Below, one piece after another: positions 56,016 through 63,178 of a stretch of DNA of 64,000 nt. The translations under genes and the position numbers were made by a program. This DNA is from Hoylesella saccharolytica JCM 17484 (GTDB lineage Bacteria > Bacteroidota > Bacteroidia > Bacteroidales > Bacteroidaceae). Position 1 is the first letter of the stretch; every line of letters starts with the position of its first letter. The stretch covers positions 52,616 to 116,615 of the forward strand of contig NZ_BAKN01000006.1 of NCBI RefSeq assembly GCF_000614205.1, written 5' to 3'. The notes under the pieces are model-generated. The model was given only the letters and a program-made list of their open reading frames with translations, was not told where the DNA came from and did not search any database.

Positions 56016-56456
56016 ATGAAAGCAACGAATAACTTCACCCCGTATATCCTCATTCAGTCGAACACCAACAGCGAATGGGACACATGCCGATTTGCCCTCA
56101 TCCACACGGACAAGGAGTTTACCTCCGCCCTGCAACAATGGCAGACACATTTGCAGCAAATAGAAAACGAACCGTTTTTCTCTTCCATCGAACTCTATTA
56201 CGGTAATGTTGCATTCTACCAAGAGAACGCCCAAGCAGAAGCAATCCTGCAAGACAAGGTGTGGGCTTTCGTGGAACTGACAGAGGAAGAACGCTGCTCT
56301 CTGCCATTCACCGAGAACTACCTGACTTGTTATAAACTGCACTTGTGCAAGGGAGGTAATGCGTATTTCACCGCCTACGGCAAGCATACCGACGAAGAGT
56401 TTTGGACGGAAGAGTTTGCCATCGATGAAGTGATACAACAGAGTACTGACAATTAA
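56016..56456 (+). CDS. Hypothetical conjugative-transposon protein, 146 residues
   Basis: Soluble mixed alpha/beta protein starting MKATNNFTPYILIQSNT. It shares the leader MKAT with the two following genes (PcfK and ArdA), together with an upstream ACAGCAATG-type context. Acidic at the C-terminus (EEFWTEEFAIDEVIQQ). No domain recognised. 12 bp before pcfK, so probably co-expressed during transfer. Confidence 0.65.
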   Translation: MKATNNFTPYILIQSNTNSEWDTCRFALIHTDKEFTSALQQWQTHLQQIENEPFFSSIELYYGNVAFYQENAQAEAILQDKVWAFVELTEEERCSLPFTENYLTCYKLHLCKGGNAYFTAYGKHTDEEFWTEEFAIDEVIQQSTDN

Positions 56457-56468
56457 AACCATACGACA

Positions 56469-56882
56469 ATGAAAGCAACCGACCATTTCAAACGAACCAT
56501 CCAAGCCTATTTGGACAATAGGGCAGCCGAAGACGAACTTTTTGCAGTAAGCTACCGCAAGGAGGGAAAGAACATCGATGACTGCATCACCTATATCCTC
56601 AACTATGTGAAGAACAGCGGATGCGCAGGTTTTTCAGATAGGGAGATATATTCGCAGGCAGTGCATTATTTTGATGAAGATAATATCGACATCGGCAAGC
56701 CCCTCGATTGTCACGTAGTAGTAAATCACGTGGTACAACTCACAGAAGAAGAAAAGGCAGAAGCACGCAGACAAGCCATTGAGCAGTACCAATGCGAACA
56801 GCTTGCCAAGATGCGCAGCCGCAGCGAGCGCGCCAAGAAGACGGAAAACAAGGCGATACAACCCTCCTTGTTTGATTTTTAA
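56469..56882 (+). CDS. PcfK-like protein
   Basis: 137 residues: MKATDHFKRTIQAYLDNRA, DDCITYILNYVKNSGC, FSDREIYSQAVHYFDEDNID and VVNHVVQLTEEEKAEARRQA, ending in a basic linker and QPSLFDF, a clamp-binding-like C-terminus. This is the conserved PcfK family seen next to PcfJ in conjugative elements; PcfK is implicated in conjugation, but its biochemical role is unknown. Lies between the 146-residue protein and ardA. Confidence 0.85.
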   Translation: MKATDHFKRTIQAYLDNRAAEDELFAVSYRKEGKNIDDCITYILNYVKNSGCAGFSDREIYSQAVHYFDEDNIDIGKPLDCHVVVNHVVQLTEEEKAEARRQAIEQYQCEQLAKMRSRSERAKKTENKAIQPSLFDF

Positions 56883-56902
56883 CCATCATACAATATTGTA
56901 AT

Positions 56903-57433
56903 ATGAAAGCAACGGATTTGAACGAAGCACGGATTTATGTAGGTACTTATGCCAAGTACAACAAAGGCTCGTTGCAGGGCGAGTGGGTAAGCCTTTCGGA
57001 TTTCTACGATTTGGATGGCTTTATGGAGCATTGTGCCGAAATACACAAAGACGAGAAAGAGCCCGAATATATGTTCCAAGATTGGGAGAACATTCCTGAC
57101 AGTCTGATAGACGAGAGCAACTTGGAAGAAAATTTCTTTGAACTTCGGGACGAGTTGGACAGACTGAACGGCACGGAGAAAGAAGCCTTTTGGACATGGG
57201 CGGAGGGCAATAACATCAAACTCACACAAGACGCTTACGACCTTGTGAAGTCTTTCCAATCCTCCTATATCGGCAGTTATGCGAGCAAGGAGGACTTTGC
57301 TGAAGAACTTGTGAGAATGGAAAACGACTTGTCCGATTTTGCATTGAGCTACTTCGACTTCTCAAAATATGCCGACGACCTTTTTGATACAGACTATTGG
57401 TATAAGGACGGCTATGTATTTCGTAACGAATAA
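56903..57433 (+). CDS. ardA: Antirestriction protein ArdA
   Basis: 176 residues, very acidic. ArdA pattern: EARIYVGTYAKYNKGSLQG, EWVSLSDFYDLDGFMEHC, EPEYMFQDWENIPDSLIDES and a C-terminal DLFDTDYWYKDGYVF. ArdA mimics B-form DNA and inhibits type I restriction enzymes, protecting the element on entry to a new host. Full length for the family. Part of the same plus-strand run as pcfK and pcfJ. Confidence 0.93.
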   Translation: MKATDLNEARIYVGTYAKYNKGSLQGEWVSLSDFYDLDGFMEHCAEIHKDEKEPEYMFQDWENIPDSLIDESNLEENFFELRDELDRLNGTEKEAFWTWAEGNNIKLTQDAYDLVKSFQSSYIGSYASKEDFAEELVRMENDLSDFALSYFDFSKYADDLFDTDYWYKDGYVFRNE

Positions 57434-57450
57434 AAGAAAGAGGAAAGAGT

Positions 57451-58724
57451 ATGAAACCGAGAAACAGAATTGAAAAGCTGTACTTGCCGAAAGCAAGCGT
57501 TTGCGCCCCATCACCAAGACACAGACCAAATGGGCATTCCGTGAGTGCATCGACCACTTTGCCTACCGATTGCCCAAAGGTAGCACCACGTGTATGGACT
57601 GCGGACATGATTGGCTGATGGAAAAGCCTGCCCAAACTTGCACCTGCCCCCATTGTGGGGCAAGGTTGCAGGTTAAGGAAACCTACGGCCGCAAGTTGAA
57701 ACAAAAGCAATATTTCACTGTCCTTACTACTTACGGAGCGTACCAAGTGTTGCGCATGTTTCTGATGGTTGCCGGAATGGAGAAAGGCTGTAAGGCACAA
57801 TATGAGACACTCGAAATCGGTCAATATTGGTGGGACGTGCAAGGGCGAAAGGCCGTGATAGCCATTCAACGCACATTGGGGCATTATGTGGACACGTTCT
57901 CTTTCTATTCGCCAATGGCAGTGCGAAACGACAACGAAGCCTACCGTTACGTGGCTTGTGCACCCATATACCCCAAGTTCAAGGTAACGGACACACTCCG
58001 CAGGAACGGCTTTAAGGACGATTTTCACCAAATAGCACCCGTCGACCTTATCCCTGCACTACTTGCCGACAGCCGAGCGGAAACCCTCATCAAGGCAGGA
58101 CGCATAGACCACTTGCGCTATTTTCTCAACAACACAAGGGCATTTGAAACCCATTGGCAGTCCTATAAGATTGCCATTCGTAACGGGTATGGGATAAAGG
58201 ACATTTCTCTATGGTGCGATTATGTGGATATGCTCCGCCATTTGGGTAAAGACATCCGAAGCACGAAATACCTTTGCGCCAAAAACCTTATAGCCGAACA
58301 CGACCGAAGACACGAAGAACTTCTCAGACAGCGTGAACGGAAAGAAATAGAGAGGAAGCGACAAAAGGCAATCGAAGACGAGCAGCGTTTCCAAGAACTT
58401 AAATCCAAGTTCTTCGGCATCTGTTTCACGGACGGCACTATCCAAGTCCGCGTGTTGGAGAGTGTGCAAGCATATTTGGAAGAAGGTGTATCGATGCACC
58501 ATTGTGTTTTTTCAAACGAGTACTACCTCAAAGAAGACTCCCTTATCCTTTCTGCAACTATTGAGGGCAAGCGGATAGAGACCATTGAAGTATCATTGCA
58601 AACGCTGAAAGTGGTGCAAAGTCGTGGTTTGTGCAATCAGAATACCAAGTATCACGAGCAAATCGTAAACCTTGTCAATATCAATAGCAGACTTATTCGC
58701 AAGCGAATGAAGGCAACGGCATAA
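57451..58724 (+). CDS. PcfJ-like protein (one frameshift near the start)
   Basis: About 424 residues from MKPRNRIEKL (57451) if one missing base near 57479-57482 is restored, giving LAESKRLRPITKTQTKWAF. A four-Cys zinc ribbon (CMDCGHDW ... CTCPHCGARL) is followed by the PcfJ body with a strongly basic coiled segment (RQRERKEIERKRQKAIEDEQ) and the conserved MHHCVFSNEYY with GKRIETIEVSL. PcfJ proteins accompany conjugation systems; the function is not established. The largest gene of the plus-strand accessory block. Confidence 0.85.
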
Positions 58725-58756
58725 AGAAAAATATAAACCACCAAATTATCACAGCA

Positions 58757-59011
58757 ATGAAAGTAGAAATAGAAAGTATTGTATGTAATTGGGCAGACGA
58801 GATACCCCATATTCTCGTTAGGGTTATCAATGCCATAGCCCTATCAGCCAACAAAGATGAATTAAAAGATGCAATTAACAAGATTGCAGAAGAAACGGAA
58901 CTTGACAAATTCTTTGCCTATGGGTATGGGCGCACTCACTTTTGGCTCACCCATCGCAGGTTATCCAATGGTGAGCCGATGAAGCACAGATTGTTAATGG
59001 CAGAGTTTTAG
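58757..59011 (+). CDS. Hypothetical conjugative-transposon protein, 84 residues
   Basis: MKVEIESIVCNWADEIPHIL start, helical middle (DELKDAINKIAEETELDKFF) and a basic end. Preceded by the same kind of AGCAATG leader as other genes in this block. No known domain. 4 bp before the next gene. Confidence 0.6.
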   Translation: MKVEIESIVCNWADEIPHILVRVINAIALSANKDELKDAINKIAEETELDKFFAYGYGRTHFWLTHRRLSNGEPMKHRLLMAEF

Positions 59012-59015
59012 GAAT

Positions 59016-59237
59016 ATGAAGAAGAACGTTTACAGAGTGCATACGCAATACATCTTTGAAGGCGTGTTTGAAGTCCTTGCCGATAACAAGGAGAACGCAC
59101 GGCAGAAAGTCCTGCAAGATTGCGGATTGGTAATGGGCGGGAGCATCCACAGCACCTTGCCCAATGAAGAGATAAACTGGGCATTTTCTACCCATCCCGA
59201 AGTAAAGACCAAGCGAATAACCATTCAAAAGGAGTAA
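59016..59237 (+). CDS. Hypothetical conjugative-transposon protein, 73 residues
   Basis: Starts MKKNVYRVHTQYIFEGVFEV and continues LADNKENARQKVLQDCGLVM; a small alpha/beta fold seems likely. No domain recognised. Last gene before the terminator at 59245 and the Thoeris-like cargo. Confidence 0.6.
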   Translation: MKKNVYRVHTQYIFEGVFEVLADNKENARQKVLQDCGLVMGGSIHSTLPNEEINWAFSTHPEVKTKRITIQKE

Positions 59238-59244
59238 ACGAAAA

Positions 59245-59266
59245 CGGGCGACACATCCGCCGCCCG
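59245..59266 (+). terminator. Terminator of the plus-strand transposon genes
   Basis: CGGGCG (59245-59250) pairs with CGCCCG (59261-59266), followed by CTCCTTTCTTTC. Confidence 0.7.
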
Positions 59267-59322
59267 CTCCTTTCTTTCATTAGCAGAGCAAGGGCGGAAA
59301 AGAAAGGAGCAAAGAAACCAAA

Positions 59323-59469
59323 ATGAAAGACTGCGTTGCGTTTTATGGCGAGTTGAAATGGCTAAAAAGTTACAAAAGACATTTGGGAAATCTTCATTAT
59401 TGTGAAATAAATTTTCTGATTAGGCAGTCTGTTGTTAAAGGAACGAAATCAGACAAATCAACCATATGA
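59323..59469 (+). pseudogene. Truncated transposon reading frame interrupted by the cargo
   Basis: AAGGAG precedes an ATG (59323) opening 49 codons. The first ~20 residues (MKDCVAFYGELKWLKSYKRH) look like real protein; the rest runs antisense through the 3' end of the TIR gene and ends at 59469. The change in base composition near 59380-59400 suggests the original gene was cut when the AT-rich island inserted. Inference only. Confidence 0.35.
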
Positions 59470-60095
59470 GTTATCTGCAAACTCTCATTTAGATTTTCAA
59501 GGCTAAACATACGAGTAGATGCCTTTTTGTCTGCAAATAGACGCATAAACATAATCTCTTGGTAAATCCATGGAGATAATGTTTTGGCTCGATTATTATT
59601 GCTCAAATTGTGAAGGGCTATAGAGTGTAGGCTATTTATAAATATTCCTGCACTGCTATTCTTTATAATTTCCAGAATTGACATACTTAACATTGTATGA
59701 ACGTGTGCCGTGGAATAATTTCTTCTATGGTAGCTATAAAGTCCGTTTCTTTGTTGACAATATTGATTATCTATCTCTCGAAGTAATCCATCTGCACTGC
59801 TCCAAACAAAGGAGTCTAAAAACACACTAAGTCCGTATTTTTCTTTAAGCCAAGCAGCAAATAGTTTTGCTATTTCTAAATCATTATGTGAATGTGAGAT
59901 GAATACATCATAATTATCGGTTGGGAAAACAAAATTCCGTAATCTTTCTCCATCAATGATGCCACTTTCTCCTTTTACAAGACGGCGCAATTCACTATCT
60001 AATCCACGAGGTTTCTCTAAGGGCTGTGTTGATGTAACAGGCAAGATGTCTAACACCTCACCTATCACATTTATTGTAACTTTGTATAATTTCAT
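59397..60095 (-). CDS. TIR-domain protein, second TIR of the Thoeris-like operon
   Basis: 232 residues. An N-terminal ~60 residues of unknown fold precede a TIR domain starting NYDVFISHSHNDLEIAKLFA, with LKEKYGLSVFLDSFVW (beta-B/BB-loop region). The likely catalytic Glu lies in SPWIYQEIMFMRLFA, the position used for NAD+ cleavage in bacterial TIRs. It differs from the other TIR (DUF1863 type) in this operon. Third gene, 5 bp after the membrane macro protein, so co-transcribed. It probably makes or modulates an NAD-derived signal (inference). AT-rich relative to transposon neighbours, consistent with acquired cargo. Confidence 0.82.
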   Translation of the reverse strand: MKLYKVTINVIGEVLDILPVTSTQPLEKPRGLDSELRRLVKGESGIIDGERLRNFVFPTDNYDVFISHSHNDLEIAKLFAAWLKEKYGLSVFLDSFVWSSADGLLREIDNQYCQQRNGLYSYHRRNYSTAHVHTMLSMSILEIIKNSSAGIFINSLHSIALHNLSNNNRAKTLSPWIYQEIMFMRLFADKKASTRMFSLENLNESLQITHMVDLSDFVPLTTDCLIRKFISQ

Positions 60096-60100
60096 TGTTC

Positions 60101-60916
60101 TTATTTAATTGCAGACTGCCAAACACTCTTCATGTTGTCTAAATTGATTCCCTTTTTGTTGAGATCATAAATCACAATATGTAGCCCCTTGGGAATACTT
60201 ACATTTGAACAAAACTCTATTTGGCTTATAATATAAGACAATATCCTTTGTGCCGATTTTTGTATACCACCCTGACCGCTTCCTAATAAAGGCATATATA
60301 CAGGTCTACTATTAGCAATGATAGAAGCTTTTACGATGATTTTCTGAATGATTGTACCATATTCAGATAAAGGGATGAAAGCATGATTGTTCTCATCAAA
60401 CTTAGTTAAAGCTGCAAGAATATATGTATTCTCACCCTCATCTAAGACTGCACATGTACCAAGAGGATAGCGTTTCTTCTTTCCTTCTGTACGATTGGGA
60501 ACATCAGTGGGTACTTCACTTCTTAGCGCAGTATCAATTTTATCATCAAGTTCTGGAATTCTTCCTCTGAAAAATTTCTCTATGAATTTTCCATGAATAG
60601 TATCTGCTGCTATTATTCTGTTGTCTACAATCGTATCAAAATAATCATTAACAGGAATAATTACGACACCTTTCTTTGCAAAGAGATCTCCATCTTCTAT
60701 TTGAAGAGGAAACGCATTATTGATGAGTAACTGAATAGATTTACTCGGACGTATTTGGAAATAAGAATATAATATGCCTGCAAATACAATACTTCCACCA
60801 ATTATAATCCATGTTACTGTGCCATGACCACTTAACCATGAAAAAGCTCCAATACAAGCGGATATAGCACCTATAAATGACAAAAAGTGAAATAGAAAAA
60901 CTTTAAATGTACTCAT
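60101..60916 (-). CDS. Two-TM macro-domain effector, ThsA-like (type II Thoeris)
   Basis: 271 residues. Two N-terminal TM helices (about 5-27, VFLFHFLSFIGAISACIGAF, and 34-53, VTWIIIGGSIVFAGILYSYF) are followed by a cytosolic macro domain of the Thoeris ThsA/DUF6430 kind. KGVVIIPVNDYFDTIVDNRI lies in the first ligand loop and PVYMPLLGSGQGGIQKSAQR in the second, glycine-rich ADP-ribose-binding loop. In type II Thoeris this architecture binds a TIR-made ADP-ribose derivative and then damages the membrane. Located between two TIR genes with gaps of 3 and 5 bp. Family assignment is from architecture and motifs. Confidence 0.82.
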   Translation of the reverse strand: MSTFKVFLFHFLSFIGAISACIGAFSWLSGHGTVTWIIIGGSIVFAGILYSYFQIRPSKSIQLLINNAFPLQIEDGDLFAKKGVVIIPVNDYFDTIVDNRIIAADTIHGKFIEKFFRGRIPELDDKIDTALRSEVPTDVPNRTEGKKKRYPLGTCAVLDEGENTYILAALTKFDENNHAFIPLSEYGTIIQKIIVKASIIANSRPVYMPLLGSGQGGIQKSAQRILSYIISQIEFCSNVSIPKGLHIVIYDLNKKGINLDNMKSVWQSAIK

Positions 60917-60919
60917 TTC

Positions 60920-61477
60920 CTACAAACAATATTTAGTTGTATCACCACATATTTTGCCGTGAATTGTTAATTCTGATGCAGACAAGGCATCTCGCATACA
61001 ATCCTGTCTCATAGGAATGTGTAATGTAGGAACCTTTGTCATAGCTTCTTTTAGAATTGGCAATTTATCCCAAAGCAATTTCACTCTGCTTGATAACTGT
61101 TCGTTTGATACTATTTGAGAATTATCTAATTCTGGATAAACAACAATAATAGGGAGCCCAAGCGTGCAAGCTCCATACTCTATTTCTTCTGCTAAAGCCT
61201 TACTACTTTTTGTGTTTGAACTTAAGAACAGAATGATATTTTTGGAGCCCCTTAGTCTTTCCCGCAATCTATGTTTCAGTGTTAGTTCCCAGTTACTACC
61301 ATCTCTTACGCTATATGTTTTTGCATGCGCATCATTAAAAGGAAACGAAGTATCTTTTCCTTTCCAAGCCCTCAACGTATTGTAATAACAGAAATCTTTG
61401 GTTGCATGAGCACCAAGTGAAGATGGTTCAAAGGGCTCAGCAACATAAAAAGCGGTGTAGTTACTATTGCGATACAT
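60920..61477 (-). CDS. TIR-like (DUF1863/ThsB-type) protein, first gene of the Thoeris-like operon
   Basis: 185 residues. ThsB-type TIR pattern: FYVAEPFEPSS at the first strand, DFCYYNTLRAWKGKDTSFPF (DUF1863 signature), LKHRLRERLRGSKNIILFLS and SSNTKSSKALAEEIEYGACT, with the presumed catalytic Glu, then LPIIVVYPEL. In Thoeris, ThsB senses phage infection and converts NAD+ into a cyclic or conjugated ADP-ribose signal. It is the promoter-proximal gene, with its own -7 element at 61502-61509. Confidence 0.85.
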   Translation of the reverse strand: MYRNSNYTAFYVAEPFEPSSLGAHATKDFCYYNTLRAWKGKDTSFPFNDAHAKTYSVRDGSNWELTLKHRLRERLRGSKNIILFLSSNTKSSKALAEEIEYGACTLGLPIIVVYPELDNSQIVSNEQLSSRVKLLWDKLPILKEAMTKVPTLHIPMRQDCMRDALSASELTIHGKICGDTTKYCL

Positions 61478-61501
61478 AATTCTATGTTGTTTTCATTTCT
61501 G

Positions 61502-61509
61502 CAAAGTTA
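61502..61509 (-). promoter_or_regulatory. Promoter -7 element of the Thoeris-like operon
   Basis: Minus-strand TAACTTTG followed by C, 25 bp before the first TIR start. The 10-mer including the flanking G also resembles the CTnDOT attachment core (GTAnnTTTGC), but its position makes a promoter the simpler reading. Confidence 0.7.
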
Positions 61510-61549
61510 CTCATTCATAACGAGAAAGGCGAATAAAACGGCAAGAAAA

Positions 61550-61584
61550 CGCCCCTTGCAAGCCGATAAAATTTGCAAGGGGCG
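61550..61584 (-). terminator. Terminator of the tra/lysozyme operon
   Basis: CGCCCCTTGCAA (61550-61561) pairs perfectly with TTGCAAGGGGCG (61573-61584); on the minus strand it is followed by TTTTCTTGCCGTTTTATT. It separates the tra operon from the Thoeris-like operon. Confidence 0.85.
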
Positions 61585-61596
61585 TACTTTGTAAAA

Positions 61597-62109
61597 TTAG
61601 GGTATATAAAACAGGGCGAACTCCACACACCGCCGTTTAAGCAGTCCGGGCAGCACCCTGCCTTTATAGCGACAGAAAGAGAGGTATTCGGACAGGATAT
61701 TTCTGTCGCCCCGTTCGAGTTTCCGTATCAGCCGACTTTTAGGGCGGTTCTTGCCACTGAGCAGCGTGCCCGTGCCTACATTGTAAGAGAGGACAGTCAG
61801 AAGCAGGGCATCTTTGCCGAAGCGGCGGAAGAGGGCGTAGCGGCTGAGCAGGTCGGCACGCAGGAGCGAATCCGCCTGCCGTTCGGTCATATTTGCCGTG
61901 AACTGCTCTCCTTTCAGCAAGCGATGACCGTAACCGACATACGGATGCCTGTCACGCCCATGCCAGCCCTCGAAGAATTTTACACAGCGCACGGCGCGTT
62001 CGAAGCGCGAGAGCGGTTGTCGTGGCTGTGCAAGCAAGGAAAGAGTAGTGAGTACAAGTAGACACAGGCAACACAACCGCCTAACGCCTGCCGCCAAAAT
62101 GCCTCTCAT
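61597..62109 (-). CDS. Lysozyme-like (phage-type GH24) protein of the transfer region
   Basis: About 170 residues from MRGILAAGVRRLCCLC (62109), a signal peptide ending near LLAQPR; an in-frame ATG at 62160 is an alternative. The enzyme core shows CVKFFEGWHGRDRHPYVGYG with the catalytic Glu of the GH24 phage-lysozyme fold, then HRLLKGEQFTANMTERQADS and LTVLSYNVGTGTLLSG. It would locally open peptidoglycan for the mating apparatus. Overlaps the end of traQ by about 29 bp; such a gene commonly follows traQ in Bacteroidales conjugative transposons. Confidence 0.85.
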   Translation of the reverse strand: MRGILAAGVRRLCCLCLLVLTTLSLLAQPRQPLSRFERAVRCVKFFEGWHGRDRHPYVGYGHRLLKGEQFTANMTERQADSLLRADLLSRYALFRRFGKDALLLTVLSYNVGTGTLLSGKNRPKSRLIRKLERGDRNILSEYLSFCRYKGRVLPGLLKRRCVEFALFYIP

Positions 62110-62575
62110 CCTCTTTTGACGAAGTGCCCTGCCCGCCACTTTCGTCCTTTTTCGTGTCATTGTTGAAACTAAGTTCCAGCTCCTGCGCCTGCCCGTCGGA
62201 ACTCTCCACTGTAATCGTGAGTTTCTGTGCATCGGTGGTGGTAGAGGTGTAATAGAGACGGAATACCTCGCGTTTAAGCGGATAACGGCCGTTAGGCTTA
62301 AAAATCGTGCCGTCATCCATGCACAACACACCTGCACCATCATATTGGAAATACCGAATAGTGTAACGTGTATCGGCAAACCGCCCCTGCCGCACGAGCG
62401 TGCAGCGTATCTCCACGGTCTGCCCCTTTGTTATCCTGCCCGGTATGGGCATCGTCTCTAATTTAAACGGGTACACCGTCTGAATATCCAACTCGTTATC
62501 ACAAGCAGATAGGCAAAACATGGCGAGGGTAAGCACCCCCATCAGCCAAAATCCGTCTATAAATCTTTTCTTCAT
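62081..62575 (-). CDS. traQ: Conjugative transposon protein TraQ
   Basis: 164 residues. Lipoprotein signal with lipobox CLSAC, then a beta-rich DUF3872/TraQ domain: LDIQTVYPFKLETMPIPGRI, GQTVEIRCTLVRQGRF, DTRYTIRYFQYDGAG and YPLKREVFRLYYTS. Ends in a polar, Gly/Ser/Glu-rich tail. TraQ belongs to the mating-pair apparatus of CTnDOT-like elements. It directly follows traO (16-bp gap) with no traP between. Confidence 0.88.
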   Translation of the reverse strand: MKKRFIDGFWLMGVLTLAMFCLSACDNELDIQTVYPFKLETMPIPGRITKGQTVEIRCTLVRQGRFADTRYTIRYFQYDGAGVLCMDDGTIFKPNGRYPLKREVFRLYYTSTTTDAQKLTITVESSDGQAQELELSFNNDTKKDESGGQGTSSKEDERHFGGRR

Positions 62576-62591
62576 TTTTTCTTTATCTTGT

Positions 62592-63178
62592 TTAATTAAG
62601 CATGAACTTTATTCCGACCCCATACTGTGCATGAAAATGCCCCGTAGAGCCTCCCCACAAACAGCGTTCCCTGCCGTAGAGCAGCAACACCAATCTGTCC
62701 GTCAGATAGGTCTCCGCCTGCAAGGTGATTGCCCCACCATAAACAAAACCGTCTTTATTACGTATCGTAGAGCCGTCGAAGAGCAGTTTCTTGCCGCCAT
62801 TGACCGTCTCATAGCCTGCCAAGCGGAAACACCCGCCGACAGGAAAAAGGTCTTGCTGCCGTCCGAAAGCACGTCACAGAAGAAACCACCCTCACCCGTG
62901 AACTGCTCCACAGGAATACGGCTTTCGCGATAAGGATGGTATCTGCGGAGATATTCCGCCCCGAACACCCATTGATTGCCGCCTTTGGTGTAGGTGGCAA
63001 GCGAAGCCCCGAACGAATAGCCCGTTTCATTCTTTGAGGAAGGAGAATAAAAACCATCTGCCATGCCTGCCGTGAGGCGGATGCCTTTCATTCCGGGCAG
63101 ACAGTGTTGGGCGTGCGCCTGCCCCCGAAAAAGGGCAAGCGACACGACAAAGAGGAAAAATGCAAGCTTTCTCATCAT
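62592..63178 (-). CDS. traO: Conjugative transposon protein TraO (one frameshift)
   Basis: About 195 residues; one base is missing near 62821-62827, which would join SAGVSA to LAGYETVNGGKKLLFDG. Signal peptide (1-23, ending AHAQ), then an outer-membrane-like beta-barrel domain: GIRLTAGMADGFYSPSSK, YSFGASLATYTKGGNQWVFG, EYLRRYHPYRESRIP, and terminal strands ETYLTDRLVLLLYGRERC and YGVGIKFMLN. TraO is an outer-membrane component of the transfer apparatus. Its start overlaps the traN stop region. Confidence 0.87.

Noticed and set aside
61501..61510. GCAAAGTTAC as an attachment-site core at the cargo border
   Set aside because: It fits the attachment core but is also a perfect minus-strand -7 element 25 bp before the first TIR gene, and no matching second copy flanks the cargo at 59400.
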